64,000 nucleotides of DNA from Qipengyuania_B sp965214525 (GTDB lineage Bacteria; Pseudomonadota; Alphaproteobacteria; Sphingomonadales; Sphingomonadaceae). The translations under genes and the position numbers were made by a program. The notes below the pieces were generated by a model. That model saw only the letters and a list, made by a program, of their open reading frames with translations, was not told the DNA's origin and did not search any database. This document shows, piece by piece, positions 1 to 8,544 of the stretch (position 1 is its first letter; each line of letters starts with the position of its first letter). The stretch spans positions 2,108,001 to 2,172,000 of the forward strand of contig OZ243959.1 in NCBI GenBank assembly GCA_965214525.1, given 5' to 3'.

Positions 1-464
1 ATCTGCTCGACCCGCGCCTGCTCCGCGGCGGCATCCTCATCGATGGTCGACAGCCGCTCTTCCCGCGCTTCGGCGATCAACTGGCCGAATCGGGCTTCGG
101 CGCTCTCGCGGCGCTCGCGATAGGCGGCCTCGATCAGCTTCTGCGTGCAGCCCGTCAGCCCGCCCGAACCGGTGGGCGAGCAGGAATTAATTCCGAAATC
201 GCCAACCGACTGGAATTCGCGCACGCGGTCGGCCCAGGAGGTGTTCGCCGGATCGGTGCTGTAGCGCAGCGATTTGGGAATGCGGTACTGGTCTTCCAGA
301 ATGCCGCATACGGTGATGACGGTGTCGGTCGATGCCGGACATTCCTCGTTCTCCGTAATGTACACCACGTTCACCGCGGTATCCTCGTCCTGCGCCGCGG
401 CAGGCGCGGCGAATGCCGCTGTTGCCAGCAGCACCGTCGTCATCAAATTGGAAGGCAGCTTCAT
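1..464 (-). CDS. Secreted hypothetical protein (C-terminus cut by window edge)
   Basis: The reading frame opens at an ATG at 464 and runs without a stop to base 1, so the C-terminus lies outside the window. The first ~25 residues form a signal peptide: MKLPSN, then a hydrophobic stretch ending in APAAAQ, a likely signal peptidase I site. The mature part has four cysteines, two before residue 60 (ECPAS, TVCG) and two near residue 100 (SCSP, TGCT), which could form periplasmic disulfides. It then turns into a charged, Glu/Arg/Ala-rich probably helical segment. It resembles short secreted proteins of unknown function common in sphingomonads. It is the last visible gene of the minus-strand run from proA, 118 bases after coq7. 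I do not assign a function. Confidence 0.7.
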   Translation of the reverse strand, partial: MKLPSNLMTTVLLATAAFAAPAAAQDEDTAVNVVYITENEECPASTDTVITVCGILEDQYRIPKSLRYSTDPANTSWADRVREFQSVGDFGINSCSPTGSGGLTGCTQKLIEAAYRERRESAEARFGQLIAEAREERLSTIDEDAAAEQARVEQ

Positions 465-582
465 GGCAATGTCCTGGTTGCACGATCGATATTGCGCGAC
501 AGTCTCGCAAACCGAATGAACGGACAGTGAAACGCCGGGCGAAGAACCAGCGTCCGAAGGCGGCTCCGGTTCCGGCTGGAGG

Positions 583-1104
583 TCAGATGCGCTCCGATAC
601 CTTGATGGCCGCGCGGCAGCCAAGCCGTATCAGACCGGACAGCAGCGGGTAGGCCGGCGCGCGTTCGGCACCGTGGGCAAGCGCCGCATCGCGATGCTGG
701 CGCTCGTCTTCCCGAAAGGTGTCGATCATGCCGGCCAATTCGGGATCGACGTCGTTCTCGTGGAGCGCGTCCAGTTGCTCGGAATAGTGCCGGTCGATCT
801 CCTCTTCCACGGCAGCCGTACACGCCATCGCGGCTTCCGGGCCGAGCAGGGCGGTCGCTGCCCCAAGCGCATAGCCTGCCGCCGACCAAATGGGCTGCAA
901 GGCAGTGGGCCGCACCCCGCGACGTGCCATCAACGCATCGAACTGCTCTCGATGGACCGCTTCCTGTGCCGCCATGTGGCGGATTTCCGCGGAATGCGGG
1001 CCGCGATTGCCCATGACGGCGAGCTGCCCTTCATAGATGCGGGTTGCCCCGAACTCGCCCGCCTGATCGACGCGGATCATCCGGTGAATGGCATCTCGTT
1101 TCAT
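583..1104 (-). CDS. coq7: Demethoxyubiquinone hydroxylase Coq7
   Basis: 173-residue carboxylate-bridged di-iron monooxygenase that hydroxylates demethoxyubiquinone late in aerobic ubiquinone synthesis. The ferritin-like fold and di-iron ligands are visible: an early Glu in VDQAGEFGATRIYEGQ, ExxH in QEAVHREQF, a Glu in VEEEIDRHY, and a second ExxH in EDERQHRDA. The frame stays open upstream to 1470, but that extension is Arg/Gly-rich and antisense-like. The Met of MKRDAIHRMI is therefore taken as the start. This start overlaps the dsbB stop as ATGA, implying translational coupling. The length is slightly short of the ~180-220 typical of the family. Confidence 0.93.
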   Translation of the reverse strand: MKRDAIHRMIRVDQAGEFGATRIYEGQLAVMGNRGPHSAEIRHMAAQEAVHREQFDALMARRGVRPTALQPIWSAAGYALGAATALLGPEAAMACTAAVEEEIDRHYSEQLDALHENDVDPELAGMIDTFREDERQHRDAALAHGAERAPAYPLLSGLIRLGCRAAIKVSERI

Positions 1105-1577
1105 CGTGGCGTCCTTTTCAGCAGCAGGGTGATGATCGCGATACCAGCGAACAGCGACAGGGCAAAGTTCCACCCGGCAAGCGATACGCCCAGGAAGTGC
1201 CAGGGGGCGGCGTCGCAGCGGATCAACGGCGTCGCGATCACCGCGTCGAGCGCGCTGCCACCGCCCGCTTGCGGAGCGCCCGCGCAACCGGTCACGCCCT
1301 GCCAGAAGCCGTATTCCACCCCGGCGTGGAACCCGCCGATGATACCCGATGCGATGATGGCGAATGCCGACAGGGCCACCCACAGGCGCGGCGGCGGGAC
1401 GATGAAGGCCGCGACCGCCCAGGCCAGCGCGGCGAAGTGCGGCCAGCGCTGCCACCAGCACATCTCGCATGGGTAAAGGCCGAAACCGTATTGCGCGATG
1501 TACGCCCCGCCCAGCAAAGCCAGCGGGGTCAACAGCGCGATCAGGCGCGCCAGCCGGGACGAAGGGGTATCCAGCAA
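1101..1577 (-). CDS. dsbB: Disulfide bond formation protein DsbB
   Basis: Inner-membrane quinone reductase that reoxidises periplasmic DsbA. About 158 residues with four predicted membrane segments. The first periplasmic loop has the CxxC of YPCEMCWWQRW. The second has the cysteine pair in VTGCAGAP and LIRCDAAPW. All four functional cysteines are present. The start is uncertain. I prefer the TTG at 1577, 14 bases after the upstream protease stop, because relatives begin just before the first helix. An in-frame ATG at 1646 would add 23 Arg/Cys-rich residues overlapping that gene. The 3' end overlaps coq7 (ATGA). Quinone-coupled DsbB next to ubiquinone-synthesis coq7 is suggestive, but probably just operon context. 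Confidence 0.88.
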   Translation of the reverse strand: MLDTPSSRLARLIALLTPLALLGGAYIAQYGFGLYPCEMCWWQRWPHFAALAWAVAAFIVPPPRLWVALSAFAIIASGIIGGFHAGVEYGFWQGVTGCAGAPQAGGGSALDAVIATPLIRCDAAPWHFLGVSLAGWNFALSLFAGIAIITLLLKRTPR

Positions 1578-1590
1578 CGGCTGACGGGAA

Positions 1591-2928
1591 TCAGCGGCGA
1601 CGGGCCAGACTGTTGGGCGAGGTGCGCTGCAGCGTCTGCAACGCATAGTGCAGCTGGAAGTCCTCGATACCCTTCGCTTCCAGCTCCTCGGCCGTGAATT
1701 TGAAACGGGGATCATCGATGATATCGCGCGTGAGGTCGTCGTCCTTGATGCCGAGTTCGTTGACCAGGTGCCCGCGCAGATCGGATTCGCGCATGGTGAA
1801 CTTGCTCCGCCGCGCCAGATCGGGATCGCTCAATTGCGGGACGCGGATGTTGGGCTTGATCCCGCCTTCCTGCACCGAATGACCCGAAGGCGTGAAGTAA
1901 CGCGCGGTGGTCAGCTTCAGGGCAGCTTCGTTGCCGATGGCGATGAGCGACTGGACGCTGCCCTTGCCAAAGCTGCGCTGGCCCATCACCAGCGCGCGGT
2001 TGTGGTCCTGCAAGGCGCCGGCGACGATTTCCGACGCCGAAGCGGACCCCTCGTTGATCAGGACGATCATGGGCACGCCGGGCGCGATAGCTCCGCGAAA
2101 CACCGTTTCGGCATCGTAGGCGATGCTCTCGCCCCGCGCTCGCCCGCGCTGCGAAACGATTCGCCCCTTGTCGAGGAACAGATCGGACAGGGCGACCGCC
2201 TCGTCGAGCGATCCGCCCGGGTTGGAACGCAGATCGAGCACCAGGCCACCGATCCGCCCGGTCGCCTCTCCCTCCAGCTTGCGCCATTCGCGCAGTACGT
2301 CGGCGCCGACATCGCGGGAAAATTCGTTGACGGAAATGACGGCGAGATTGCCCTCACGCAGTTCCGAAGTCACCGGCTCGAGTTCGATGACGCCGCGCGT
2401 CACGCTGATCTCCAGTGGCTCGTCGCGGCCTGGCCGGAACACGGTGAGCGCGATGCTGGTGCCTGCTACCCCGCGCATCCGGCTGACCGCATCGTCCAGT
2501 TCGCCGCCGTAGATCAGTTCTCCGTCCAGATGCGTGATGTAATCCCCGGCCTTGATGCCCGCCCGTTCCGCCGGGCTGCCCCGGAACGGCGAGATGACCT
2601 TCACCGCGCCGTCTTCCTGGACGACCGACAGGCCAAGCCCGGAATAATTGCCGTCGATCATCGTCTCCAACCGTTGCAGGTCGGAGCCGTCGAGATAGGC
2701 GGAATGCGGATCGAGCGCGGCAAGCATCCCGTCGATCGCCCCCCGGATCAGGGTCTCATCATCGACAGGTTCGACGTAATTGGCCTTGATCCGCTCGTAA
2801 GTGGCGAACAGCCGAGCGAATTCAGGCCCGGCGCGCCCATCGATCGAGGCCATGCCAGCGGTGGTGGTCGGAATGAGCGCTACCGCGGTGACAAGGGCAG
2901 CGGATCGGACAATGGCAGCGAAGGTCAT
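1591..2928 (-). CDS. S41 family C-terminal processing protease (CtpA/Prc type)
   Basis: 445-residue periplasmic serine protease. Order: N-terminal signal peptide (MTFAAIVRSAALVTAVAL, cleavage near TAGMA), a helical region, a PDZ domain around residues 95-180 (NYSGLGLSV, SPAERAGIKAGDYI), then the S41 catalytic domain. The Ser/Lys dyad is visible: Ser in INEGSASASEIVAGAL and Lys in GQRSFGKGSVQSL. The upstream in-frame Met (2958) adds only a basic 10-mer, so the Met giving a clean signal peptide is used. It follows the EnvC-like gene on the same strand after a 111-base gap carrying a short CCCG tetranucleotide run. Family members trim lipoproteins and envelope proteins and control cell-wall hydrolases, fitting this neighbourhood. 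Confidence 0.92.
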   Translation of the reverse strand: MTFAAIVRSAALVTAVALIPTTTAGMASIDGRAGPEFARLFATYERIKANYVEPVDDETLIRGAIDGMLAALDPHSAYLDGSDLQRLETMIDGNYSGLGLSVVQEDGAVKVISPFRGSPAERAGIKAGDYITHLDGELIYGGELDDAVSRMRGVAGTSIALTVFRPGRDEPLEISVTRGVIELEPVTSELREGNLAVISVNEFSRDVGADVLREWRKLEGEATGRIGGLVLDLRSNPGGSLDEAVALSDLFLDKGRIVSQRGRARGESIAYDAETVFRGAIAPGVPMIVLINEGSASASEIVAGALQDHNRALVMGQRSFGKGSVQSLIAIGNEAALKLTTARYFTPSGHSVQEGGIKPNIRVPQLSDPDLARRSKFTMRESDLRGHLVNELGIKDDDLTRDIIDDPRFKFTAEELEAKGIEDFQLHYALQTLQRTSPNSLARRR

Positions 2929-3039
2929 GGGGGAACGCGTTCTCCGTCGGTATGCCAACGATATAGCGCGATCGGCGCTGAATACCAGATGAGCGCGGCA
3001 GCGCCGCCGGCGCGCCCGCCCGCCCGCCCGGCTCCCAGG

Positions 3040-4281
3040 CTAATCCGCCGCGGAAAGGTTCAACGGATTGACCGGCTTGCCATCTCGGCGAGTCTCGATG
3101 GTAATGCGAGGCGCATCCCGCCCGGCGAGGCCCAGCGGGCCGTTCGCCGCGACCCGGTCGCCGACGGCCACGTCCAGCGTGCCAAGCCCCGTTATCAGGC
3201 TGGTCCAGCGCGAATCGTGTTCGATGATGACGATCGTACCATACCCACGATACGGTCCGGCAAAGACGATGCGCCCGGCCGCAGGTGCAACGATCTGCGC
3301 GCCCGCCCGCGGAGCGATGGTGACGCCCGACTGGCGCAGGCCGCTTTCGCCAGCCTCCCGAAAGCCTGCAATGACCTGCCCTGCGACCGGCAATCGATAG
3401 TCCGCCAGCGTCGATGCCCGTGCAACGCCCGTTCCGTTCGCAGCGGGTGGCGCGCTTGCCTGCGCAACGCGCTGCCCGTTCGCTGGCCGAAGCACGGGGC
3501 CAGGCAGCGCGGCAAGCTCTGCACGCAACTGGGCGACGGCGTCCATTCCGGCAACCAGATCGTCCAACGTGCGTGCCTGTCCGGCCACCTGTTCCGCGCG
3601 CCGGGCCTCCAGCGCCGCCGCTACGCGCGCGGTGCGCGATGCGCGCCGGTTCTGCGCGATCGCAGCCACCAGGCGAGCACGATCGGCCGCCAAGGTCTGT
3701 GTCTCGCGCCCCAGTTGCAGGCGGGCATCGCGTGCCGCGCGTGCCAGTTCCTGCGATCGCGCCAAGTCGGTGCGCAACCCGGCCGTCTGCGCGCGGATGT
3801 GGGGCACCGCTCCATCCAGGACCGCCCGCACATACACCACTTCCTTCAACGATAGCGGCTGCAAGATCGCCAAGGCCGGGGGCGTGGCGGTCAGCCGTTG
3901 CAGCGCGCCGGTCAGCCTGACGAGAGGCTGGCGACGGCTTGCCAGCGTCGCGTCGATCCGGCGGCGCTGGTGGACGAAAGCCGCGATCCGTGCATCGGCG
4001 GCGGCAATGGCGGCCTCCGAGCCTTCGATCCGTGCTGCCAGCGCCGCCAGCCTGCGCCGTTCCCGGTCCGTGCGACCGTCCGCCCGCCGTGCCTGTGCCG
4101 CCAGTGCCGCGCTGCGCGCCCTGGCGGCGCGGACCGCCCGTTCCGCATCCGCCGCGGCTTGGCGCAAGGTGCGCGGCTGCGCGCTTTGCCCGAAGGCTGC
4201 AGCCACTTCTGCAACCGGCTGGCTTGCTACCGGCAGCGTCGTCAGGGCAGCCAGGACGGAAAGGAACGCGATGGAACGCAT
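3040..4281 (-). CDS. EnvC-like murein hydrolase activator (degenerate M23/LytM)
   Basis: 413 residues. A signal peptide (MRSIAFLSVLAALTTLPVA) is followed by a long Ala/Arg-rich coiled coil (residues ~40-260) and a C-terminal LytM-fold domain (VAGQVIAGF to NPLNLS). The LytM zinc ligands are missing. Where active enzymes have HxG(V/I)D, this reads SGVTIAP, and HLHFE is replaced by RITIETR. Coiled coil plus dead LytM is the hallmark of EnvC, which activates periplasmic amidases at the septum together with FtsEX. An activating rather than hydrolytic role is therefore inferred. It lies between rlmH and the S41 protease; this order, EnvC-like then CtpA-like, is widespread in proteobacteria. Confidence 0.88.
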   Translation of the reverse strand: MRSIAFLSVLAALTTLPVASQPVAEVAAAFGQSAQPRTLRQAAADAERAVRAARARSAALAAQARRADGRTDRERRRLAALAARIEGSEAAIAAADARIAAFVHQRRRIDATLASRRQPLVRLTGALQRLTATPPALAILQPLSLKEVVYVRAVLDGAVPHIRAQTAGLRTDLARSQELARAARDARLQLGRETQTLAADRARLVAAIAQNRRASRTARVAAALEARRAEQVAGQARTLDDLVAGMDAVAQLRAELAALPGPVLRPANGQRVAQASAPPAANGTGVARASTLADYRLPVAGQVIAGFREAGESGLRQSGVTIAPRAGAQIVAPAAGRIVFAGPYRGYGTIVIIEHDSRWTSLITGLGTLDVAVGDRVAANGPLGLAGRDAPRITIETRRDGKPVNPLNLSAAD

Positions 4282-4299
4282 CCGGCGCGCTATGCGCCT

Positions 4300-4722
4300 T
4301 TAGCCCTCTCGATGATAGGGGTGTCCGGCGATGATGGTCGTCGCCCGGTAAATCTGTTCGACCAGCAGCGCCCGTACCAGCAGATGCGGCCAGGTCGCCT
4401 TGCCGAACGCCAGCAGCAGATCGGCCTCGTCCCGCTTGCCGGGCGCGAACCCGTCGGCCGCGCCGATGACGAAGCGCGTTTCCTGGATGCCGCCATCGCG
4501 CCAGTCGGACAGCACGGCGGCAAATTGCCGGGACGATAATTGCCGGCCTCGCTCATCCAGCAAGACCTGCCGGACCGGCGCGACCGGAGGCGGAATGCGA
4601 CCCCCGGTTTCGGGCAGTTCGGTCAGTCTGATCGGCCAGGCGATCCGCTTGGCATAGCGGTCGACCAGCGCGCTTTCCGGCGAACGACCGATCTTGCCGC
4701 GCGCGACGACGTGCAACAGCAT
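4300..4722 (-). CDS. rlmH: 23S rRNA (pseudouridine-1915-N3)-methyltransferase RlmH
   Basis: 140-residue SPOUT methyltransferase that methylates pseudouridine 1915 in helix 69 of 23S rRNA. It begins with the family's short beta strand (MLLHVVARGKIG) and carries the trefoil-knot SAM-binding segment (FVIGAADGFAP) and the conserved C-terminal HLLVRALLVEQIYRA and HPYHRE. Length is close to the E. coli enzyme (155). It sits 23 bases after rsfS and 18 bases before the EnvC-like gene on the same strand. The rsfS-rlmH pairing is common in bacteria and supports a ribosome-maturation module. Confidence 0.95.
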   Translation of the reverse strand: MLLHVVARGKIGRSPESALVDRYAKRIAWPIRLTELPETGGRIPPPVAPVRQVLLDERGRQLSSRQFAAVLSDWRDGGIQETRFVIGAADGFAPGKRDEADLLLAFGKATWPHLLVRALLVEQIYRATTIIAGHPYHREG

Positions 4723-4745
4723 TGGCGAGCGACCTTACCGGCGGA

Positions 4746-5165
4746 TCAAGCGTTCCCGGCGGCTACCGGCGGTGCATCGCCGAATGCCCACATCCGCTCC
4801 AGGTTGTAGAAGCTGCGCACTTCGGGCCGGAACAGATGCACCACGACGTCACCTGCATCGATCAGCACCCAGTCCGCTGCCGGAAGTCCTTCCAACCTTA
4901 CCGGACCATGCCGTTCCCGCTTGATCCGCTCGGCCAGCTTCTGCGCCATAGCGGCGACCTGCCTAGTGGAGCGGCCCGACGCGATCACCATGTGATCGGC
5001 AATCGAGCTCTTGCCCGCCAGCGGGATCGCAACGACGTCCTGCGCCTGATCATCGTCGAGTTGGGCCAGCACCAGCGCCAGCAAGGGATCGCTTGCCGCC
5101 TCGTCAGTCATGGCAGGAACGCGATCCGTCAGGGGGTTCGCCGTGGTCGATTGAAGGTTCGTCAT
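4746..5165 (-). CDS. rsfS: Ribosome silencing factor RsfS
   Basis: RsfS (Iojap/DUF143) binds ribosomal protein uL14 and blocks 30S-50S joining in starvation. The domain covers residues ~25-130, with the conserved strand VVAIPLAGKSSIADHMVIASG, LEGLPAADWVLIDAGDVVVHLF and the C-terminal RSFYNLERMW signature. Two starts are possible: ATG 5165 (139 residues) or the internal ATG 5111 (MTDEAASDP), which gives a length more typical of the family. Neither has a convincing Shine-Dalgarno sequence. It follows nadD by 51 bases, a standard nadD-rsfS-rlmH order. Confidence 0.93.
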   Translation of the reverse strand: MTNLQSTTANPLTDRVPAMTDEAASDPLLALVLAQLDDDQAQDVVAIPLAGKSSIADHMVIASGRSTRQVAAMAQKLAERIKRERHGPVRLEGLPAADWVLIDAGDVVVHLFRPEVRSFYNLERMWAFGDAPPVAAGNA

Positions 5166-5216
5166 ACGGGAAATGTGTATTCTTTTCGCGCAATTGCAAG
5201 GTTGGGAAGGATGCGG

Positions 5217-5864
5217 TCACGAATTGCCGCCCGCGTGAACGAGGCGGTGCGTGACCTGATCGCGGACCGGCCGACCCCCAAGCGCATCGAACCAATCAGG
5301 ATCGGCGCGACGTATCTGCGTCGCCGAACGCGGGTCGGGATCGAAATGCAGCATTATCAGCGCGGGGGTTCTCCAAGGGCGCGTTCGAAAGCTGCCGGGC
5401 GGTACGCGATATCGCCTCAGCCATGCCATCGCCGGGCTGCCGATGGCCTGGCGATCATAACCGGGCCGTGCGATCACCGCAATTGGAATGCGCCGGGCGA
5501 TGCCCCGCCAATCCCGCCAGCGATGAAACTGCGCCAGATTGTCCGATCCCATCAGCCATACGAAGCGGTGCCCGGGATATCGTTGCATCAACGATCGGAT
5601 CGTGTCGCTGGTGTAACGGGTTCGCAGCACGCCCTCGACGGCCGTGACCTTGATCCGCGAGCGCCGCGCCTGCCGCACGGCGCTCGTCATGCGAGCGGTG
5701 AGCGGGGCCATGCCGGCGCGCGCTTTCAATGGATTGCCGGGCGATACCAGCCACCAGACCTCGTCCAGCCCCAGCGCTTTCAAAGCGAACAGGGAAATGC
5801 GCCGATGCCCCCCATGCGCAGGATTGAAGCTGCCGCCGAGCAGCCCGATGCGCGTCGCGCCCAT
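5217..5864 (-). CDS. nadD: Nicotinate-nucleotide adenylyltransferase NadD
   Basis: 215-residue nucleotidyltransferase converting nicotinate mononucleotide and ATP to deamido-NAD. The HxGH-type ATP site is visible near the N-terminus as GGSFNPAHGGH, and the C-terminal alpha-phosphate motif ISxTxxR is replaced by a related SATQIR. WLMGSDNLAQFHRW is the typical substrate-binding helix. The frame is open far upstream, antisense-like inside proA. The Met of MGATRIGLLGG, five bases after the proA stop, is the credible start. Alternative upstream Met codons would overlap proA. Confidence 0.94.
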   Translation of the reverse strand: MGATRIGLLGGSFNPAHGGHRRISLFALKALGLDEVWWLVSPGNPLKARAGMAPLTARMTSAVRQARRSRIKVTAVEGVLRTRYTSDTIRSLMQRYPGHRFVWLMGSDNLAQFHRWRDWRGIARRIPIAVIARPGYDRQAIGSPAMAWLRRYRVPPGSFRTRPWRTPALIMLHFDPDPRSATQIRRADPDWFDALGGRPVRDQVTHRLVHAGGNS

Positions 5865-5869
5865 GCCGG

Positions 5870-7165
5870 TCAGGGCCGCGTCTGCCCCGTTCCGCGAACC
5901 TGCCATTTGTAGGTCGTCAGCCCCTCCAGCGCGACCGGTCCGCGGGCATGCAGCCGGCCGGTGGCGATGCCGATCTCTGCGCCAAGACCGAACTCGCCGC
6001 CGTCGGCGAACTGGCTGGAGGCATTGGCCATGACGATAGCTGAATCCACTTCGGCAAGAAAGCGTTCGCGCGCCGCGTCGTCCTGCGTCACGATGACATC
6101 GGTATGTCCGGACGAATGCGCGGCGATGTGGGCGAGCGCCGCGTCCAGACCATCCACCATGCCCACCGACAGGATCGCATCCAGGTATTCGGTGTCCCAA
6201 TCCTCGTGGTTCGCGGGCGCGATGCGGCGATCGAGTTGCGCGACCCGGCGATCGCCGCGAAGCTCCACCCCGGCTTCCAGCAAGGCCCGGCACAGGTTCG
6301 CGCCTTGGGGAAAGCGCGTGTCCAGCAGCAGGGTTTCCATCGCTCCGCATATGCCGGGACGTCGCATCTTGGCGTTGATCGCGATGTCGCGGGCCATCTC
6401 GGGGTCGGCGGCAGCATGGATATAGGTGTGGCAGATTCCATCCAGATGGGCGAGGACCGGTACACGCGCATCGTTCTGCACGCGCGCGACCAGCCCCTTG
6501 CCGCCACGGGGCACGATCATGTCGATCCTGCCCGCTGCGGCCAGCATCGCGCCCACCGCAGCGCGATCCTGCGTCGGCACGAGTTGCACCGCCTCGAACG
6601 GCAGTCCCGACCCGGCCAGACCGGCAGTAAAGGCCCGATGGATCGCCTGGTTGGAGTGGACCGCCTCGCTGCCGCCGCGAAGGATGACGGCGTTGCCGGA
6701 CCGTATGCCGAGCGCGGCAGCATCGGCGGTCACGTTCGGGCGCGATTCGTAGATGATGCCAAGCACCCCGATGGGTACGCGGATACGCACCAGCTCGAGC
6801 CCGTTGGGGCGCCGGTCTTGCGACAGGATGTCGCCGACCGGGTCCGGCAGACCGGCGACGGCCTCGATGGCCGCGGCGATCCCCTCCAGCCGAACCTCGT
6901 CCAGTGCCAGCCGATCGCGCAGGGCGGGGGCCATGCCTGCATCGTGGGCGTTCGCCAGATCCTCGGCATTGGCGCTCAGGATCGCCGCGCGCGACAAGCG
7001 CAGCGATCGGGCAGCCTGGCGCAGGGCCTCTGACTTGCCCTCGCTCGACGTTTTCGCAAGTATGTGCTGAGCGCGCCGGGCCTTTCCCGCGAGCGTATCA
7101 ATCAATCTTTCAGGCGATTCGTCATGCGTTGTCGCAATGGTTTCGCGGGCCTGGCTCATGGTCAT
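5870..7165 (-). CDS. proA: Gamma-glutamyl phosphate reductase ProA
   Basis: 431-residue aldehyde dehydrogenase-superfamily enzyme making glutamate-5-semialdehyde, the second step of proline synthesis. Visible signatures: IGVLGIIYESRPNVT, ILRGGSEAVHSN, VPRGGKGLV, and the catalytic cysteine in RRPGICGAMETLL. The start is taken at MTMSQARET (7165); the frame extends to 7303 but the added residues do not look like ProA. It is the first gene of the minus-strand run to coq7. The 218 bases upstream, shared with a divergent M23 gene, hold the likely promoters. proB is not adjacent. Confidence 0.94.
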   Translation of the reverse strand: MTMSQARETIATTHDESPERLIDTLAGKARRAQHILAKTSSEGKSEALRQAARSLRLSRAAILSANAEDLANAHDAGMAPALRDRLALDEVRLEGIAAAIEAVAGLPDPVGDILSQDRRPNGLELVRIRVPIGVLGIIYESRPNVTADAAALGIRSGNAVILRGGSEAVHSNQAIHRAFTAGLAGSGLPFEAVQLVPTQDRAAVGAMLAAAGRIDMIVPRGGKGLVARVQNDARVPVLAHLDGICHTYIHAAADPEMARDIAINAKMRRPGICGAMETLLLDTRFPQGANLCRALLEAGVELRGDRRVAQLDRRIAPANHEDWDTEYLDAILSVGMVDGLDAALAHIAAHSSGHTDVIVTQDDAARERFLAEVDSAIVMANASSQFADGGEFGLGAEIGIATGRLHARGPVALEGLTTYKWQVRGTGQTRP

Positions 7166-7383
7166 GCCGCGGGCGATAGCATGGCGGAGGCTGGATGTCA
7201 GGCGTCCCTGCCGGTCAAACGACCGAACGACTATCGCGGATTGGTTCCCGCCGCTCATCGCAAAATTACACGTTTCGTCGCTTTGTGCTGTCGGTTCATC
7301 CATTTATTGCGCGTCGATGTTAGGTTTTATTAACCACCCTTCATAGTAAATGCCCCGGACGACAAACAACGGGTAGGGTCTAG

Positions 7384-8544
7384 GTGCTGAACAAACACGC
7401 TGCTCGCGGCTGGCAAAGCCGCATCCAGAGCCTTTTTCCGGATCGCGAGTTCTTCATGCGATCCGAAGGACAGGTGCGTTTTATCACGTTGACATCGCGC
7501 GTGCAGATGATCGGCGCGGTGATCGCCCTTGCCCTGCTTGCCGGTTGGGCGGTCAGCGTCGCTGGAGCCGCATGGTTCCAATGGCAATCGCAGTCGGAGC
7601 GCAGCGCGTTGCTGATGCGCGAAGCCAGAGTCGCGACCGCGCAGGAGCGGGTCGACGCCTACCGCGCCGATATCGACGCCGTGGCAGACGATCTGGAACG
7701 CCGCCAGGACTTCATCGATGCCATGTGGGATGCCGTTCCTGCCGATGTTAAAGGCCCCGCCCCCGGTTCGAAGGACCGCGCGCATGACAATGCCGCCAAG
7801 ACCGCGGCGCAGGTCAGCACCGCCATTCCCGAGGCCAGCGCGCTCGCCCGGATTGAGGCACGGCAGATCTCGTTCGTCGAAGGGTTGACCAGCTATGCCG
7901 ACATCCGCGCCGAACGCGCTGCGGCAGCGTTGCGAACGCTGGGGCTGAACCCGGGGGACATGCTGCGCCAGGACGACCGCTCCGCCATGGGTGGTCCGTT
8001 CGAGGAACTTGCCGCCGCAGATAGCGGCCTCGATCCGCGATTCGAACGCCTTGGCGAAAGCCTTGCCCGCCTCGATGCCCTGGAGCGCTTCCTCGATGGC
8101 GTTCCGCAAGTCACCCCGGCCAATCTCAAGGCAATCACGTCCAGCTTCGGTTACCGCCGCGACCCGCTCAATAATCGCGCTGCCATGCATCGCGGCGTGG
8201 ACTTTCGCGGCGCGATCGGCGCGGCGATCTACGCGGCCGCCGATGGCCGGGTGTCGTTCGTCGGTCGAAAAGGGGGATACGGCAACGTCGTCGAAGTTCG
8301 TCATGGCAATGGCCTGTTGACACGCTATGCACACATGTCGCAATTCGCGGCGCGAGTGGGCGACAAGGTGGAGGCGGGTCAGGTGATCGGCGCGATCGGC
8401 AATACCGGACGGTCCACCGGTCCGCACCTGCATTTCGAAGTTCACCTGCACAACCGCGCCATCAATCCCCGACCGTTCCTGGAAACCGCCCCCCATGTTC
8501 TCAAAGAAGCCCGCACCCCGCTCCGGCACCAATCTGCCGGTTAA
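7384..8544 (+). CDS. M23 family metallopeptidase (LytM; bactofilin-linked endopeptidase)
   Basis: 386-residue membrane-anchored peptidoglycan DD-endopeptidase. It has a cytoplasmic N-terminus with basic residues, one membrane helix (~residues 40-65, MIGAVIALALLAGWAVSVAG), a coiled-coil region (~75-260) and a C-terminal M23 domain. All zinc and catalytic residues are present: MHRGVDF supplies His and Asp, and TGPHLHFEVH the HxH. The start is GTG 7384, with an upstream GGGTAGGG as possible ribosome site. The 3' end overlaps the bactofilin gene by 50 bases. An M23 gene immediately upstream of a bactofilin is a conserved arrangement, and in some alphaproteobacteria the two products act together in cell-shape control (LmdC/BacA). 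Confidence 0.92.
   Translation: MLNKHAARGWQSRIQSLFPDREFFMRSEGQVRFITLTSRVQMIGAVIALALLAGWAVSVAGAAWFQWQSQSERSALLMREARVATAQERVDAYRADIDAVADDLERRQDFIDAMWDAVPADVKGPAPGSKDRAHDNAAKTAAQVSTAIPEASALARIEARQISFVEGLTSYADIRAERAAAALRTLGLNPGDMLRQDDRSAMGGPFEELAAADSGLDPRFERLGESLARLDALERFLDGVPQVTPANLKAITSSFGYRRDPLNNRAAMHRGVDFRGAIGAAIYAAADGRVSFVGRKGGYGNVVEVRHGNGLLTRYAHMSQFAARVGDKVEAGQVIGAIGNTGRSTGPHLHFEVHLHNRAINPRPFLETAPHVLKEARTPLRHQSAG

Noticed and set aside
1648..3855. 735-residue plus-strand frame across the S41 protease and EnvC-like genes
   Set aside because: Arg/Gln/Ala-rich shadow opposite two well-supported genes.
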